Shown piece after piece: positions 45,329 through 55,080 of a stretch of DNA of 64,000 bases. A model generated the notes under the pieces. The model had not been told where the DNA came from. It made no database searches and saw nothing but the letters and a program-made list of their open reading frames with translations. Made by a program: the position numbers and the translations under genes. Position 1 is the first letter of the stretch. Each line of letters begins with the position of its first letter. The stretch is from an uncultured Kocuria sp. (GTDB lineage: Bacteria; Actinomycetota; Actinomycetes; Actinomycetales; Micrococcaceae), in NCBI RefSeq assembly GCF_947500125.1, contig NZ_CANMRA010000017.1:1-64000 (forward strand). The letters are read 5' to 3'.

Positions 45329-46720
45329 TCAGCTCCTGGAATCACTCATCCGGCGGGGCCGGGCCGGCATCGGACGCTTGTCGAACACCGTGCTCCCGAT
45401 CTCCTGCTCGGTCTGGTTGTTGATGGACAGGTCGATCCCGGAGCGGTCCCGGACCAGGCTGACGGCGACCAGGGCCACCACGCACATCCCGATCAGGTAG
45501 ACGGCGATGGCGGGCGTGCCGCCGGTGGCGTCGAGCAGGGCCTGGGCGATCATCGGCGCGAAGGCACCACCGAGGATGGCGCCGATCGCGTAGGAGATCG
45601 ACACGCCGGAGAACCGGATCGATGCCGGGAACAGCTCCGAGTACAGGGAGGCCTGGGGGCCGTAGGTCAGGCCCGTACCGATGCAGATGAGGCCCAGTCC
45701 GATGTACAGGTTGAGCAGGGAGCCCGAGTCGATGAGCAGGAACAGCGGCCAGATCGTGAGGATCAACCAGACATAGCCGATCTGGTAGGTGAGCTTGCGT
45801 CCGATGCGGTCGGAGACGATCCCGGCCCCCAGTGTGGAGACCAGCCATACGGTGGCGGCGAAGGTCATGGCGACCAGCACGTCGGTCCGGGAGAGCCCGA
45901 CCGCGTCCGAGGTGGCGTAGGCGGGGATGAAGCCGCCGGTGGACATGTAGCCCACGGCGTTGTTGCCCACGAAGATCAGGGCCGCGATGGCCACGAGGTG
46001 CCAGTACTTGCGGAACAGCTCCACGATCGGGACGCTCGCCTGCTCCTTCTTGGCGGCGATCTCCTGGAAGACGGGGGACTCGTCCACGGCGATGCGGACG
46101 AAGTAGCCGACCGCGATGAGAACGATCGAGGCGGCGAACGGAACGCGCCAGCCCCACTCGAGGAACTGCTCCCCGGGGGAGATCACCCCGGTCATCAGGG
46201 CGGTGACGGCGGTGGCCAGCAGCAGGCCCAGGGGCACGCCCAGTTGGGGCATGGAGCCGGCCAGCCCACGGCGCTCGGCCGGCGCGTGCTCCACGGCCAT
46301 CAGGGCCGCCCCGCCCCACTCGCCGCCGGCCGAGATGCCCTGGATGATGCGCAGCAGGACCAGCAGCACCGGGGCGAGCACCCCGACGGACTGGTAGGTG
46401 GGCAGCAGGCCGATCAGGGTGGTGGCCCCGCCCATCATGATCAGCGTGGTCATGAGGATGACCCGGCGGCCGAGCTTGTCGCCGTAGTGCCCTGCCAGGA
46501 AGGCACCCAGCGGACGGAACAGGAAAGAGATCCCGACCGAGGCGAAGGCCAGCAGCAGGCCGACGGATTCCCCCGCGGGTTCGAAGAACAGCTGGGAGAA
46601 CACCAGGCCGGCCATGGTGGCGTAGATGAAGAAGTCGTACCACTCGACGGTGGTGCCGATGAGCGTGGCGGCGGCGACGCGGCGCTGGTTGGCCCGGTCG
46701 GAGTGTCGGGATTCGGTCAC
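45329..46720 (-). CDS. MFS transporter, metabolite:H+ symporter (MHS) family
   Basis: About 463 aa, 12 membrane segments. N-terminal TTVEWYDFFIYATMAGLVFS, the A-loop GHYGDKLGRRVILMTTLIMM near residue 85, and GISAGGEWGGAALMAVEHAP near 140 are the MHS signature of shikimate, citrate and alpha-ketoglutarate permease relatives. It would import an aromatic or hydroxy acid with protons. It follows the hydroxylase gene (46775) in the same direction with a 54-bp gap, and is convergent with the decarboxylase. GTG start with GAGG upstream. Confidence 0.9.
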   Translation of the reverse strand: MTESRHSDRANQRRVAAATLIGTTVEWYDFFIYATMAGLVFSQLFFEPAGESVGLLLAFASVGISFLFRPLGAFLAGHYGDKLGRRVILMTTLIMMGGATTLIGLLPTYQSVGVLAPVLLVLLRIIQGISAGGEWGGAALMAVEHAPAERRGLAGSMPQLGVPLGLLLATAVTALMTGVISPGEQFLEWGWRVPFAASIVLIAVGYFVRIAVDESPVFQEIAAKKEQASVPIVELFRKYWHLVAIAALIFVGNNAVGYMSTGGFIPAYATSDAVGLSRTDVLVAMTFAATVWLVSTLGAGIVSDRIGRKLTYQIGYVWLILTIWPLFLLIDSGSLLNLYIGLGLICIGTGLTYGPQASLYSELFPASIRFSGVSISYAIGAILGGAFAPMIAQALLDATGGTPAIAVYLIGMCVVALVAVSLVRDRSGIDLSINNQTEQEIGSTVFDKRPMPARPRRMSDSRS

Positions 46721-46774
46721 GGTTACCTCGGAGTGTCGGTGGTGGGGATCGTGGTCGGGGGTGGCCGTGACCGG

Positions 46775-48670
46775 TCAGGAGCTGAAGATCGGCGTCAGGA
46801 AGTCCGACAGCTCGGCGGTCGCGGTCAGCGGCAGCACGTGTGCGACGTACTGGTCCGGTCGGACCACCACGACCACGCCGTCCCGGCTCAGCCCCCGGGC
46901 CGCGTAGATGTCGTCGGCCGGGTCCGTGCCCCACACCTTGTTCAGGTTCGAGATCTGGAACGGGCCGACCTTCGGGCGGAACACGGACGGCACCTTCATC
47001 AGTTCCACCTCATCGTGCGGCTGCTGGTAGACCACGTTGAGGTCGAACAGGGCGTCGAGGTCCTGGCCCTCCGGGGTGAACCGGCGCACCGGGGACTCCG
47101 CGGAGTCCATCCACTCGGCCCAGGCCCGCAGCGCCGAGTCCTCCGCGGAGGACACGGCGGCGTCGGCGAAGGCGTAGATGCGCCACCGCCCGTCGGCGGT
47201 GTGCTGGTGGCCCAGGAACTTCGGGTTCGTGTCCGAGACGCGCTTGACCGGATGCGCCTTGAAGCGCTTGCCCAGGGGGAAGCCCGTGGCGAGGTCCTGG
47301 TGCACCGCCTCGCCCACGAGCAGCCCGGCCGGGTACTCCGTCATGAAGCCCGCCGGGAACTCGGCGGTCTTCTGGTAGAAGTCCTCCAGCGCGGACGCGC
47401 TCCCCAGCTCCTCCGGCTTGGCGGCCATCATGGCGGACCACTCCCGGTCGAAGTCGATGAGGTTCTGGGCCACGGGCTGGCGCTCGGCCGAGTAGGTGGA
47501 CAGCAGCGACGCCGGGCTCAGCCCGGTCAGCACGTGGCCCAGCTTCCAGCCCAGGTTGAACGCGTCCTGGATGGAGACGTTCATGCCCTGACCCGCCTTG
47601 GCCGAGTGGGTGTGGCAGGCGTCGCCCGCGATGAACACCCGCGGGCTGCGCTGTCCCGCCTCCTCGGTGGGGACGTCGTCGAAGCGGTCCGTCACCCGGT
47701 GGCCGACCTCGTAGACGCTCCACCACGCCACGTCCTTAACGTCCACGGTGTAGGGCGAGACGATCTGGTTGGCCTGGGCCACGATCGACTCGATCGGGGT
47801 CCTGCGGACGGCGCCGGCGTCGTCCGCGCTGACCTCGCCCAGGTCCACGTACATGCGGAACAGGAAGCCGCCCTCGCGCGGGATGTGCAGGATCGATCCG
47901 TGCTTGGACTGGATGGCGCACTTGGTGCGGATGTCCGGGAAATCGGTCTCGGCCAGGACGTCCATGACGCCCCACGCGTGGTAGGACACCGCACCCACGT
48001 GCTGGGCACCGATGTCCCGGCGGACCTTCGAGTGCGCGCCGTCGCCCCCCAGGACGTACTTGGTGCGCACGACGCGCTCCTCGCCCGGGCTCGTGCCGCC
48101 CTCCGGCTGGTCACCGGTGCGCTTCAGGGTCACGGTGACCGGGTACTCGCCCTCGCCGACCTCGAGCTTCACGAACTCCCAGCCGAAGTACGGTGCGGTC
48201 CGGGACGGGGCGTTCTTGGCGAAGCGGGCGAAGTAGTCCAGCACGCGCGCCTGGTTGACGATCAGGTGCGGGAACTCGCTGACGCCCGTGGGGTCGTCCA
48301 CGGCCCGTGCGGTCCGGACGATGTGCTCCGGGTTGGCCGGGTCCGGCTTCCAGAAGTTCATCTCGCTCAGGTGGAACGCCTCGGCGGTGATCTCCTGGGC
48401 GAAGCCGAAGGCCTGGAACGTCTCGACGCTGCGGGCCTGGATGCCGTCGGCCTGGCCGATCTCCAGCCGGTAGGGGCGGCGGTCGACGAGGCAGGTCATG
48501 ACGTCCGGGAAGCTGGCCAGCTGGGCGGTGGCGGTCATGCCGGCAGGGCCCGCGCCGACCACGAGCACGTCCATGGTCTCGGGCAGCTCGGGGGAACGGT
48601 CGATGCCCACACCGGCGGCGGGCTGGACACGGGGGTCCGTGGACACGTACCCGTGGTGGTGGAACAGCAT
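46775..48670 (-). CDS. FAD-dependent aromatic hydroxylase, 3-hydroxybenzoate 4-monooxygenase-like
   Basis: About 631 aa, the size of MobA/phenol hydroxylase-type enzymes. FAD site VLVVGAGPAGMTATAQLAS near residue 36; the DG motif YVLGGDGAHSKVRRDIG near 205; the second FAD motif RVFIAGDACHTHSAKAGQGM near 350 followed by NVSIQDAFNLGWKLG. The C-terminal thioredoxin-like domain (from about 470) is the usual dimer domain. It adds a hydroxyl ortho to a phenolic OH using NAD(P)H and O2. MobA makes protocatechuate from 3-hydroxybenzoate; next to a homoprotocatechuate pathway a phenylacetate analogue is also possible. Confidence 0.85.
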   Translation of the reverse strand: MLFHHHGYVSTDPRVQPAAGVGIDRSPELPETMDVLVVGAGPAGMTATAQLASFPDVMTCLVDRRPYRLEIGQADGIQARSVETFQAFGFAQEITAEAFHLSEMNFWKPDPANPEHIVRTARAVDDPTGVSEFPHLIVNQARVLDYFARFAKNAPSRTAPYFGWEFVKLEVGEGEYPVTVTLKRTGDQPEGGTSPGEERVVRTKYVLGGDGAHSKVRRDIGAQHVGAVSYHAWGVMDVLAETDFPDIRTKCAIQSKHGSILHIPREGGFLFRMYVDLGEVSADDAGAVRRTPIESIVAQANQIVSPYTVDVKDVAWWSVYEVGHRVTDRFDDVPTEEAGQRSPRVFIAGDACHTHSAKAGQGMNVSIQDAFNLGWKLGHVLTGLSPASLLSTYSAERQPVAQNLIDFDREWSAMMAAKPEELGSASALEDFYQKTAEFPAGFMTEYPAGLLVGEAVHQDLATGFPLGKRFKAHPVKRVSDTNPKFLGHQHTADGRWRIYAFADAAVSSAEDSALRAWAEWMDSAESPVRRFTPEGQDLDALFDLNVVYQQPHDEVELMKVPSVFRPKVGPFQISNLNKVWGTDPADDIYAARGLSRDGVVVVVRPDQYVAHVLPLTATAELSDFLTPIFSS

Positions 48671-48720
48671 GGGGGCCTCCTGGCGGAATCAGAGAAAGGA
48701 GAGGGAGGAACGATCTGTGT

Positions 48721-48778
48721 GTTCTATAGTGGAACACGTCGTTCTTTTATCGAACTCTTGATCAGGATCATATACGTT
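48721..48778. promoter_or_regulatory. Two IclR-type operators plus a GntR-like site between hydroxylase and iclR
   Basis: GTTCTATAGTGGAAC (48721-48735) and GTTCTTTTATCGAAC (48741-48755) share the form GTTC-N7-GAAC and are centred 20 bp apart. They resemble operators of IclR regulators of aromatic degradation. The first overlaps TATAGA, a possible -10 for the minus-strand hydroxylase. ATCATATACGTT (48767-48778) matches 10 of 12 bases of the palindrome ATCGTATACGAT at 56724. Confidence 0.7.
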
Positions 48779-48931
48779 GGGTGATCGTCCTCACAAGACC
48801 CTGCGATGCCGCTCACTCCCCGCTGCGGTGGAGGCATGGTCGTCCCCGGGCCGAGACCCGTCAGGCCTCCGGTGCCGCTCCGCGACCCGGCCCGGGGAAC
48901 CTCGTCAGACCGCCCACAGAAAGGGGCCACG

Positions 48932-49738
48932 GTGAACGCTCAGGGACGTCCTTCCGCCCAGGTGCCGGCGAGCAGGACGCCGGCCGCGCAGTCGACCGGG
49001 AGCATGCAGGGCCGGGCCGCCGCTGCGGCAGCGCCCTCGCAGACCCTCTCCCGGGGGCTGCGCATGCTCGAGCTCGTGGTCTCGGCCGAGGAGGCGCCCA
49101 CGATCGCCGACGTGGCCGCCCAGCTGGGCGTGCACCGGTCGATCGCCTACCGGATCCTGCGGACCCTGGAGAGCTACGGCCTGCTGACCCGGGACTCCAC
49201 CGGCCGGCTGATCGGCGCGCCCGGGCTGGCGGTGCTCGCGCGGGGAGTGCAGCAGGACCTCCAGTCGGCGTCCCTGCCGGAACTGACCGCGCTGGCCAAC
49301 GAACTGCAGATGAGCGCCTTCGTGGCGGTCTGGGGCCAGGAGGAGTGCATCACGCTGGTGACGGTGGAGCCCTTCCGCGGTCACGCCGTCACCCAGCGTC
49401 CAGGGACCCGCCACCCGCTGGACCGTGGCGCCCCCGGGCTCGCCGTGCAGGCGGGCATGGACCCGGACGAGCTCACCGAGCTGACGGGCGGCGTCCGCCC
49501 CCGCGCGGAGGTGGAGCAGGCCCGGGAACGCGGATTCGCCGTCAGCAGCAACGAGGTGCTGGACGGGGTGTCCTCCGTGGCCGTTCCCCTGCGTGTTCCC
49601 GGCCACCTGCCGGCGGCACTGGCCGTCGTCTACGCCACCCGCCAGCTCGACGTCGAGGCGCTGGGCCGGCGGCTGGCGCACAGCGCCGGGCTGGTCGCCG
49701 CCCGCCTCGGGCAGCGACCCGCCCCGTCGGATCAGTAG
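48932..49738 (+). CDS. IclR-family regulator of the aromatic cluster
   Basis: About 268 aa from GTG 48932 (AGAAAGGGG upstream); an upstream ATG at 48806 lacks an RBS and adds unrelated sequence. The HTH is TLSRGLRMLELVVSAEEAPT with IADVAAQLGVHRSIAYRILR (near residues 30-75). The effector domain (LPELTALANELQMSAFVAVW, VSSNEVLDGVSSVAVPLRVP) is shorter than in many IclR proteins. The first 28 residues are Ala/Gln/Ser-rich. It is divergent from the hydroxylase/MHS genes across the GTTC-N7-GAAC sites and overlaps the convergent aldolase gene by 7 bp. Confidence 0.87.
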   Translation: MNAQGRPSAQVPASRTPAAQSTGSMQGRAAAAAAPSQTLSRGLRMLELVVSAEEAPTIADVAAQLGVHRSIAYRILRTLESYGLLTRDSTGRLIGAPGLAVLARGVQQDLQSASLPELTALANELQMSAFVAVWGQEECITLVTVEPFRGHAVTQRPGTRHPLDRGAPGLAVQAGMDPDELTELTGGVRPRAEVEQARERGFAVSSNEVLDGVSSVAVPLRVPGHLPAALAVVYATRQLDVEALGRRLAHSAGLVAARLGQRPAPSDQ

Positions 49739-50565
49739 GACCCGCGCGGCGCCTGCTCCCCTGCTGCCGGAGCGCACCAGGCGTCGGCGAGCGCCTCGGT
49801 CCCGCGGGCCAGCAGCGCGACGTCGGCGCCCACGTTGACGAAGTCGGCGCCGGCGTCGAGATAGTCCTGGGCCTGGGACGGCGCGAAGGCGTTGACTCCC
49901 ACGAACTTCCCCGCCTGCCGCACGGCGGCGATGACGTCCTTGACGGCGAGCACCACGTCGGGGTGGCCCTGCTGGCCGAGCAGGCCCATGGAGGCGGCCA
50001 GGTCGGAGGGACCGATGAAGATGCCGTCGATGCCGTCGACCGCGGCGATCTGCCGGGCGTTCTCGACGGCGGCGGCGGACTCGACCTGGACGACCAGGGT
50101 GACCAGATCGGCGGCTCGGTCCAGGTAGTCCGGGATCCGGTTCCACCGCGCCGAGCGGGCCAGTGCGGAACCGACCCCCCGGACCCCGCGCGGCGGGTAG
50201 TGCATGGCGCGCACCGCCGCCTCGGCGTCCCCGGCGCTGTCCACCATCGGGATGACGAGGGACTGTGCGCCCAGGTCGAGGAACTGCTTGACCAGCACGG
50301 TGTCCAGCGCGGGCACGCGCACCACGGGGACGGCCGGGTAGCCGGCCATGGCCCGCAGCTGGGACTGGACGGTCTCGAGTCCCAGCGGTGAGTGCTCGGC
50401 GTCGAGCAGGAGATAGTCCAGACCGGCCGAGGCGCAGATCTCGGTCGCAGTGGGGTCACCCGAGCTGACGAACATGCCGGCCGCCGGCCGCCCGCCGCGC
50501 TCTGCGCGGGCGGCCTCGGTGAACAGGTCCTTGAAACTGGGCTGCGGTTCTAGGCGAATCGGCAT
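49732..50565 (-). CDS. hpaI: HpcH/HpaI-family aldolase (4-hydroxy-2-oxoheptanedioate aldolase-like)
   Basis: About 277 aa. GLDYLLLDAEHSPLGLETVQ near residue 48 carries the family catalytic His region; VVRVPALDTVLVKQFLDLGA near 82 has the substrate Arg; VQVESAAAVENARQIAAVDG near 158 holds the metal-binding Glu and IDGIFIGPSDLAASMGLLGQ near 180 the metal-binding Asp. It is the last step of homoprotocatechuate degradation, splitting 4-hydroxy-2-oxoheptanedioate into pyruvate and succinic semialdehyde. The ATG lies 16 bp inside the end of the hydratase gene, so the two are coupled. Confidence 0.87.
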   Translation of the reverse strand: MPIRLEPQPSFKDLFTEAARAERGGRPAAGMFVSSGDPTATEICASAGLDYLLLDAEHSPLGLETVQSQLRAMAGYPAVPVVRVPALDTVLVKQFLDLGAQSLVIPMVDSAGDAEAAVRAMHYPPRGVRGVGSALARSARWNRIPDYLDRAADLVTLVVQVESAAAVENARQIAAVDGIDGIFIGPSDLAASMGLLGQQGHPDVVLAVKDVIAAVRQAGKFVGVNAFAPSQAQDYLDAGADFVNVGADVALLARGTEALADAWCAPAAGEQAPRGSY

Positions 50566-51335
50566 GTGATGGTCCCCAGCTCTCCGTAGTCGGCGTACAC
50601 GGTGTCCCCGGCGTGGACCCACATGGGGCGGGTGAACGACCCGGCGAGGATGATCTCCCCGGCCTCCAGCCGGTCCCCGTGGCCGGCGATCCGGTTCGCC
50701 AGCCAGTGCACCCCGTTGGCCGGGTGGTTGAGCACCCCGGAGGCCACCCCGGTCTCGATGATCTCCTCGTTGCGCCACAGCGCCCCGGCGACCCAGCGCA
50801 GGTCGACGGCGTCCGGGGCGACCGGGCGGCCCCCGATCACCATGGAGCCGAGCGCGGCGTTGTCCGAGATGGTGTCGGTGATGGTCCGGCCCTCCATCTC
50901 GATGCGCGAGTCCAGCACCTCGAGGGCCGGCACCACGTACTCGGTGGCGCGCAGCACGTCGAAGAGGTTCACGCCGGGGCCGGCGAGGTCCTCCTTCAGG
51001 ACGAAGGCCAGCTCCATCTCGATGCGCGGGTGGGTGTACCGCGCCCACTCGTACACGTGGCCGGACTCGACCACCTGGTCGTCGAAGATCACCCCGTAGT
51101 CCGGCTCGTCGATGCCGGTGGCGTCCTGCATGGCCTTGGAGGTCAGCCCGATCTTGTGCCCGGCCTTGGTGCGGCCGGCCTCCTCCTGCCGCTGCGCCCA
51201 GATCCTCTGCACCGCGTAGGAGTCCTCGATCTCCATCTGCGGGTACCGCTTGGTCAGCCGCGGCACCGGCGTGCGGTCCAGTCCCGCCCGGTGCAGCTCG
51301 TCGGCGATCTTCACATGGGTCTCGTGGTCCAGCAT
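50550..51335 (-). CDS. hpaH: 2-oxo-hept-4-ene-1,7-dioate hydratase
   Basis: About 261 aa. RIWAQRQEEAGRTKAGHKIG near residue 45, GVIFDDQVVESGHVYEWARY near 80, and PRIEMELAFVLKEDLAGPGV near 103, where the Glu pair binds a metal, are typical of the hydratase/decarboxylase family (HpaH, MhpD, XylJ). It adds water to the linear dienoate formed after ring cleavage. RBS GGAGAGGA. Genes continue with the aldolase. Upstream, a palindrome and poly-G tract separate it from hpaD, so whether they share one mRNA is unclear. Confidence 0.9.
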   Translation of the reverse strand: MLDHETHVKIADELHRAGLDRTPVPRLTKRYPQMEIEDSYAVQRIWAQRQEEAGRTKAGHKIGLTSKAMQDATGIDEPDYGVIFDDQVVESGHVYEWARYTHPRIEMELAFVLKEDLAGPGVNLFDVLRATEYVVPALEVLDSRIEMEGRTITDTISDNAALGSMVIGGRPVAPDAVDLRWVAGALWRNEEIIETGVASGVLNHPANGVHWLANRIAGHGDRLEAGEIILAGSFTRPMWVHAGDTVYADYGELGTITCRFA

Positions 51336-51386
51336 GTCCTCTCCTGTGTTCTGCGGGTGCTCTGTCTCCGAGACGGCGGCGGCCGG

Positions 51387-51610
51387 CCGGCTCCATGCAT
51401 GGAGCCGGGCCGCCCCCCCACCGCCCCGGGGGGGGGGCAGCGGGTTTCGGGGCGGGATGCCGCCGGGGGCCCCCCCCCCTGGGGGGGGGGGGGGGCGCGT
51501 TGTTCCCGGGGGTTGGGGGGTCCTGGTTGCCCGGGGGGGGGGGGGGGGGGGGGTGTGTGGGGGGGGGGGGGGGGGCGGGCGGGCCCCTGGCGGGGCGCGG
51601 GCCGGCCGCC
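51387..51610. repeat. 22-bp palindrome followed by poly-C/poly-G low-complexity tract
   Basis: CCGGCTCCATGCATGGAGCC plus GG (51387-51408) is a perfect palindrome. From about 51411 to 51600 the plus strand consists mainly of G runs, several longer than 15 bases, broken by short ordinary words. No coding. It could be a real G-quadruplex-forming spacer, but the position directly after a strong inverted repeat is also what dark-cycle poly-G sequencing artefacts look like. Confidence 0.85.
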
Positions 51611-51626
51611 ATCGCTCCGGGGAGGG

Positions 51627-52793
51627 TCAGAGCTGGTTTCCGAGCTTGAAGCCCTTGGCGGCCTCGCCCTTGTAGGTGCCGTTCGCGTCGCCCTCACGGG
51701 TGTAGGAGAACCCGTCGGCGCCGATGGTCACCTCCATCTCGGAGTCCTCGGTGCGGGCCACGACCTGCTGCGGGTTGCCGTCCAGGTCCAGGACCAGGGA
51801 GGCCTCGGTGTACCAGGACGGGACCACCGGGTTGCCCCAGAAGTCACGGCGCTGGTTGTCGTGCACGTCCCAGGTGACGACCGGGTTGTCCGGGTCGCCG
51901 GTGTAGTAGTCCTGGGTGTAGATCTCGATCCGGTGGCCGTCCGGGTCGAGGATGTACAGGTAGAACGCGTTGGAGACGCCGTGGCGGCCGGGTCCGCGCT
52001 CGATGCGGTCGGAGATGCGCAGGGCGCCCATCTTGTCGCAGATCGCCAGGATGTTGTGCTTCTCGTGGGTGGCGAAGGCGACGTGGTGCATGCGGGGGCC
52101 GTCGCCGCCGGTCATGGCGGTGTCGTGCACGGTCGGCTTGCGGCGCATCCAGGCGGCGTACACGGTGCCCTCGTCGTCCTGGATGTCCTCGGTGACGCGG
52201 AAGCCCAGGTCCTGCATGAACTTCGTGGCGCGCGGCACGTCCGGGGTGACCTGGTTGAAGTGGTCCAGGCGGACCAGGGCGCCCGGGGTGTACAGGTCGT
52301 AGCGCCAGGCCAGCCGCTCGACGTGCTCGACGTCGTGGAAGAACTCGTACGGGAAGCCCAGCGGGTCCTGGACGCGCACCGAGTCGCCGATGCCCTTGGT
52401 GAAGCCCTCCGGGCGGCGCTCCACGCGGCAGCCGAGCTCCTCGTAGAAGGCCACGGCCCGGTCCAGGTCCTCGGGGCTGCGCACCCGGTAGGAGAAGGCG
52501 GCGACGGCGGCCACCGGGCCCTTCCGCAGCACGAGGTTGTGGTGGATGAACTCCTCCAGGGACCGCAGGTAGACGGTGTTCTCGTCCTCCTCGGTCACGG
52601 TCAGCCCCAGCACGTCCACGTAGAACTCCCGCGAGCGCTCCAGGTCGGTGACCACGAGCTCCATGTAGGCGCAGCGCAGGATGTCCGGCGCGGGCGCCTG
52701 CGGGGTGGGGATCGGGTTGTCGGAGCGGATCGGGGCTTCCTGCGAGACGTAGAAGCCGGAGGACGTCATCGTCCGGTCGTCGAGGTGGGTCAT
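51627..52793 (-). CDS. hpaD: Homoprotocatechuate (3,4-dihydroxyphenylacetate) 2,3-dioxygenase
   Basis: About 388 aa, VOC-fold extradiol dioxygenase close in length to the Brevibacterium and Arthrobacter (MndD) enzymes. Metal ligands: His in VRLDHFNQVTPD near residue 178, His in RMHHVAFATHEKHN near 237, and Glu in GHRIEIYTQDYY near 290. It opens the ring of homoprotocatechuate to 5-carboxymethyl-2-hydroxymuconate semialdehyde using Fe(II) or Mn(II). The ATG at 52793 has AAAGGA upstream; MTSSGF at 52769 is an alternative. The C-terminal tail (TREGDANGTYKGEAAKGFKL) is longer than a minimal VOC enzyme. Confidence 0.92.
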   Translation of the reverse strand: MTHLDDRTMTSSGFYVSQEAPIRSDNPIPTPQAPAPDILRCAYMELVVTDLERSREFYVDVLGLTVTEEDENTVYLRSLEEFIHHNLVLRKGPVAAVAAFSYRVRSPEDLDRAVAFYEELGCRVERRPEGFTKGIGDSVRVQDPLGFPYEFFHDVEHVERLAWRYDLYTPGALVRLDHFNQVTPDVPRATKFMQDLGFRVTEDIQDDEGTVYAAWMRRKPTVHDTAMTGGDGPRMHHVAFATHEKHNILAICDKMGALRISDRIERGPGRHGVSNAFYLYILDPDGHRIEIYTQDYYTGDPDNPVVTWDVHDNQRRDFWGNPVVPSWYTEASLVLDLDGNPQQVVARTEDSEMEVTIGADGFSYTREGDANGTYKGEAAKGFKLGNQL

Positions 52794-52840
52794 GGTGCTG
52801 TCCTTTGTGCTGAGTGGTGGGTGTCGGCAGGGGCGGAGGA

Positions 52841-54390
<1,550 letters not shown>

Positions 54391-54394
<4 letters not shown>

Positions 54395-55080
54395 GGGGTG
54401 TCCTTTCGGCGTGCAGTGTCCTGAGGTGTGCTGTGCGACGCCAGGTAGGCGTCGAGCGTGTTGAGTCGGTGCTGTCTCGCGGCTGCCTCCACGGCGTCGA
54501 AGGGCGCGCCCTGGGCGATGAGGTCCAGCAGGTGGTCGTGCTCGTCCACGGAGGCACGGGCCCGGCCGGGGACGTAGGCGAAGGTGGACGAGCGCAGGGC
54601 GGCCAACCGGTTCCAGCCGCGGTGCACCAGGTCCAGGATGTGTGGATTCTGGTGGTGCTCGTAGAGCGTGGAGTGGAACTGCTTGTTCAGCGCGGTGAAC
54701 TGCACCGGGTCGAAGTCGTCCAGCACCCGGCGCATCCGGTCGTTGATCTCCCGGGCCCGCTGCAGCTCGGCTCCGGTGACCAGCGGCGCGCACTGGGCGG
54801 TGGAGAACCCCTCGACCAGGGCGAGGGTCTCCATGGTGTAGCGGTACTCCACGGGATCGATGCCCACCACGGTGGCGCCGACATTGCGCTCGTAGGCCAC
54901 CAGCCCGTCCTGCTGGAGCCTCCGCACGGCCTCGCGCACCGGGACCACGGACATCTCGAGCTCGGCGGCCAGCTGGGCCAGCACCAGGCGGCTGCCCGGG
55001 GCGAAGCGGCCCTGCTGGACCCCCTCGAGGATGGCCTGGTAGGCCGTCTCCGACTTGGACGGGAGGACCTCGGTGCTCAC
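54391..55080 (-). CDS. GntR-family (FCD) regulator embedded in the homoprotocatechuate operon
   Basis: About 229 aa from GTG 55080. Winged helix: YQAILEGVQQGRFAPGSRLV then LAQLAAELEMSVVPVREAVR and RLQQDGLVAYERNVGATVVG. FCD domain: VEGFSTAQCAPLVTGAEL ... FTALNKQFHSTLYEHHQNPH with a His/Asp metal-site pattern, VDEHDHLLDLIAQGAPFDAV. Both ends overlap neighbours by 4 bp (GTGA with the FAH-RraA gene, ATGA with hpaE), so it is made whenever the operon is on. The perfect palindrome ATCGTATACGAT at 56724 is the likely operator, giving autoregulation. Confidence 0.88.

Noticed and set aside
45998-48784. 928-codon plus-strand frame
   Set aside because: Antisense to the MHS transporter and MobA-like hydroxylase, which are well supported.
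51387-51610. CRISPR or satellite array in the G-rich block
   Set aside because: No regular repeat unit or spacers; only homopolymer runs broken at random intervals.
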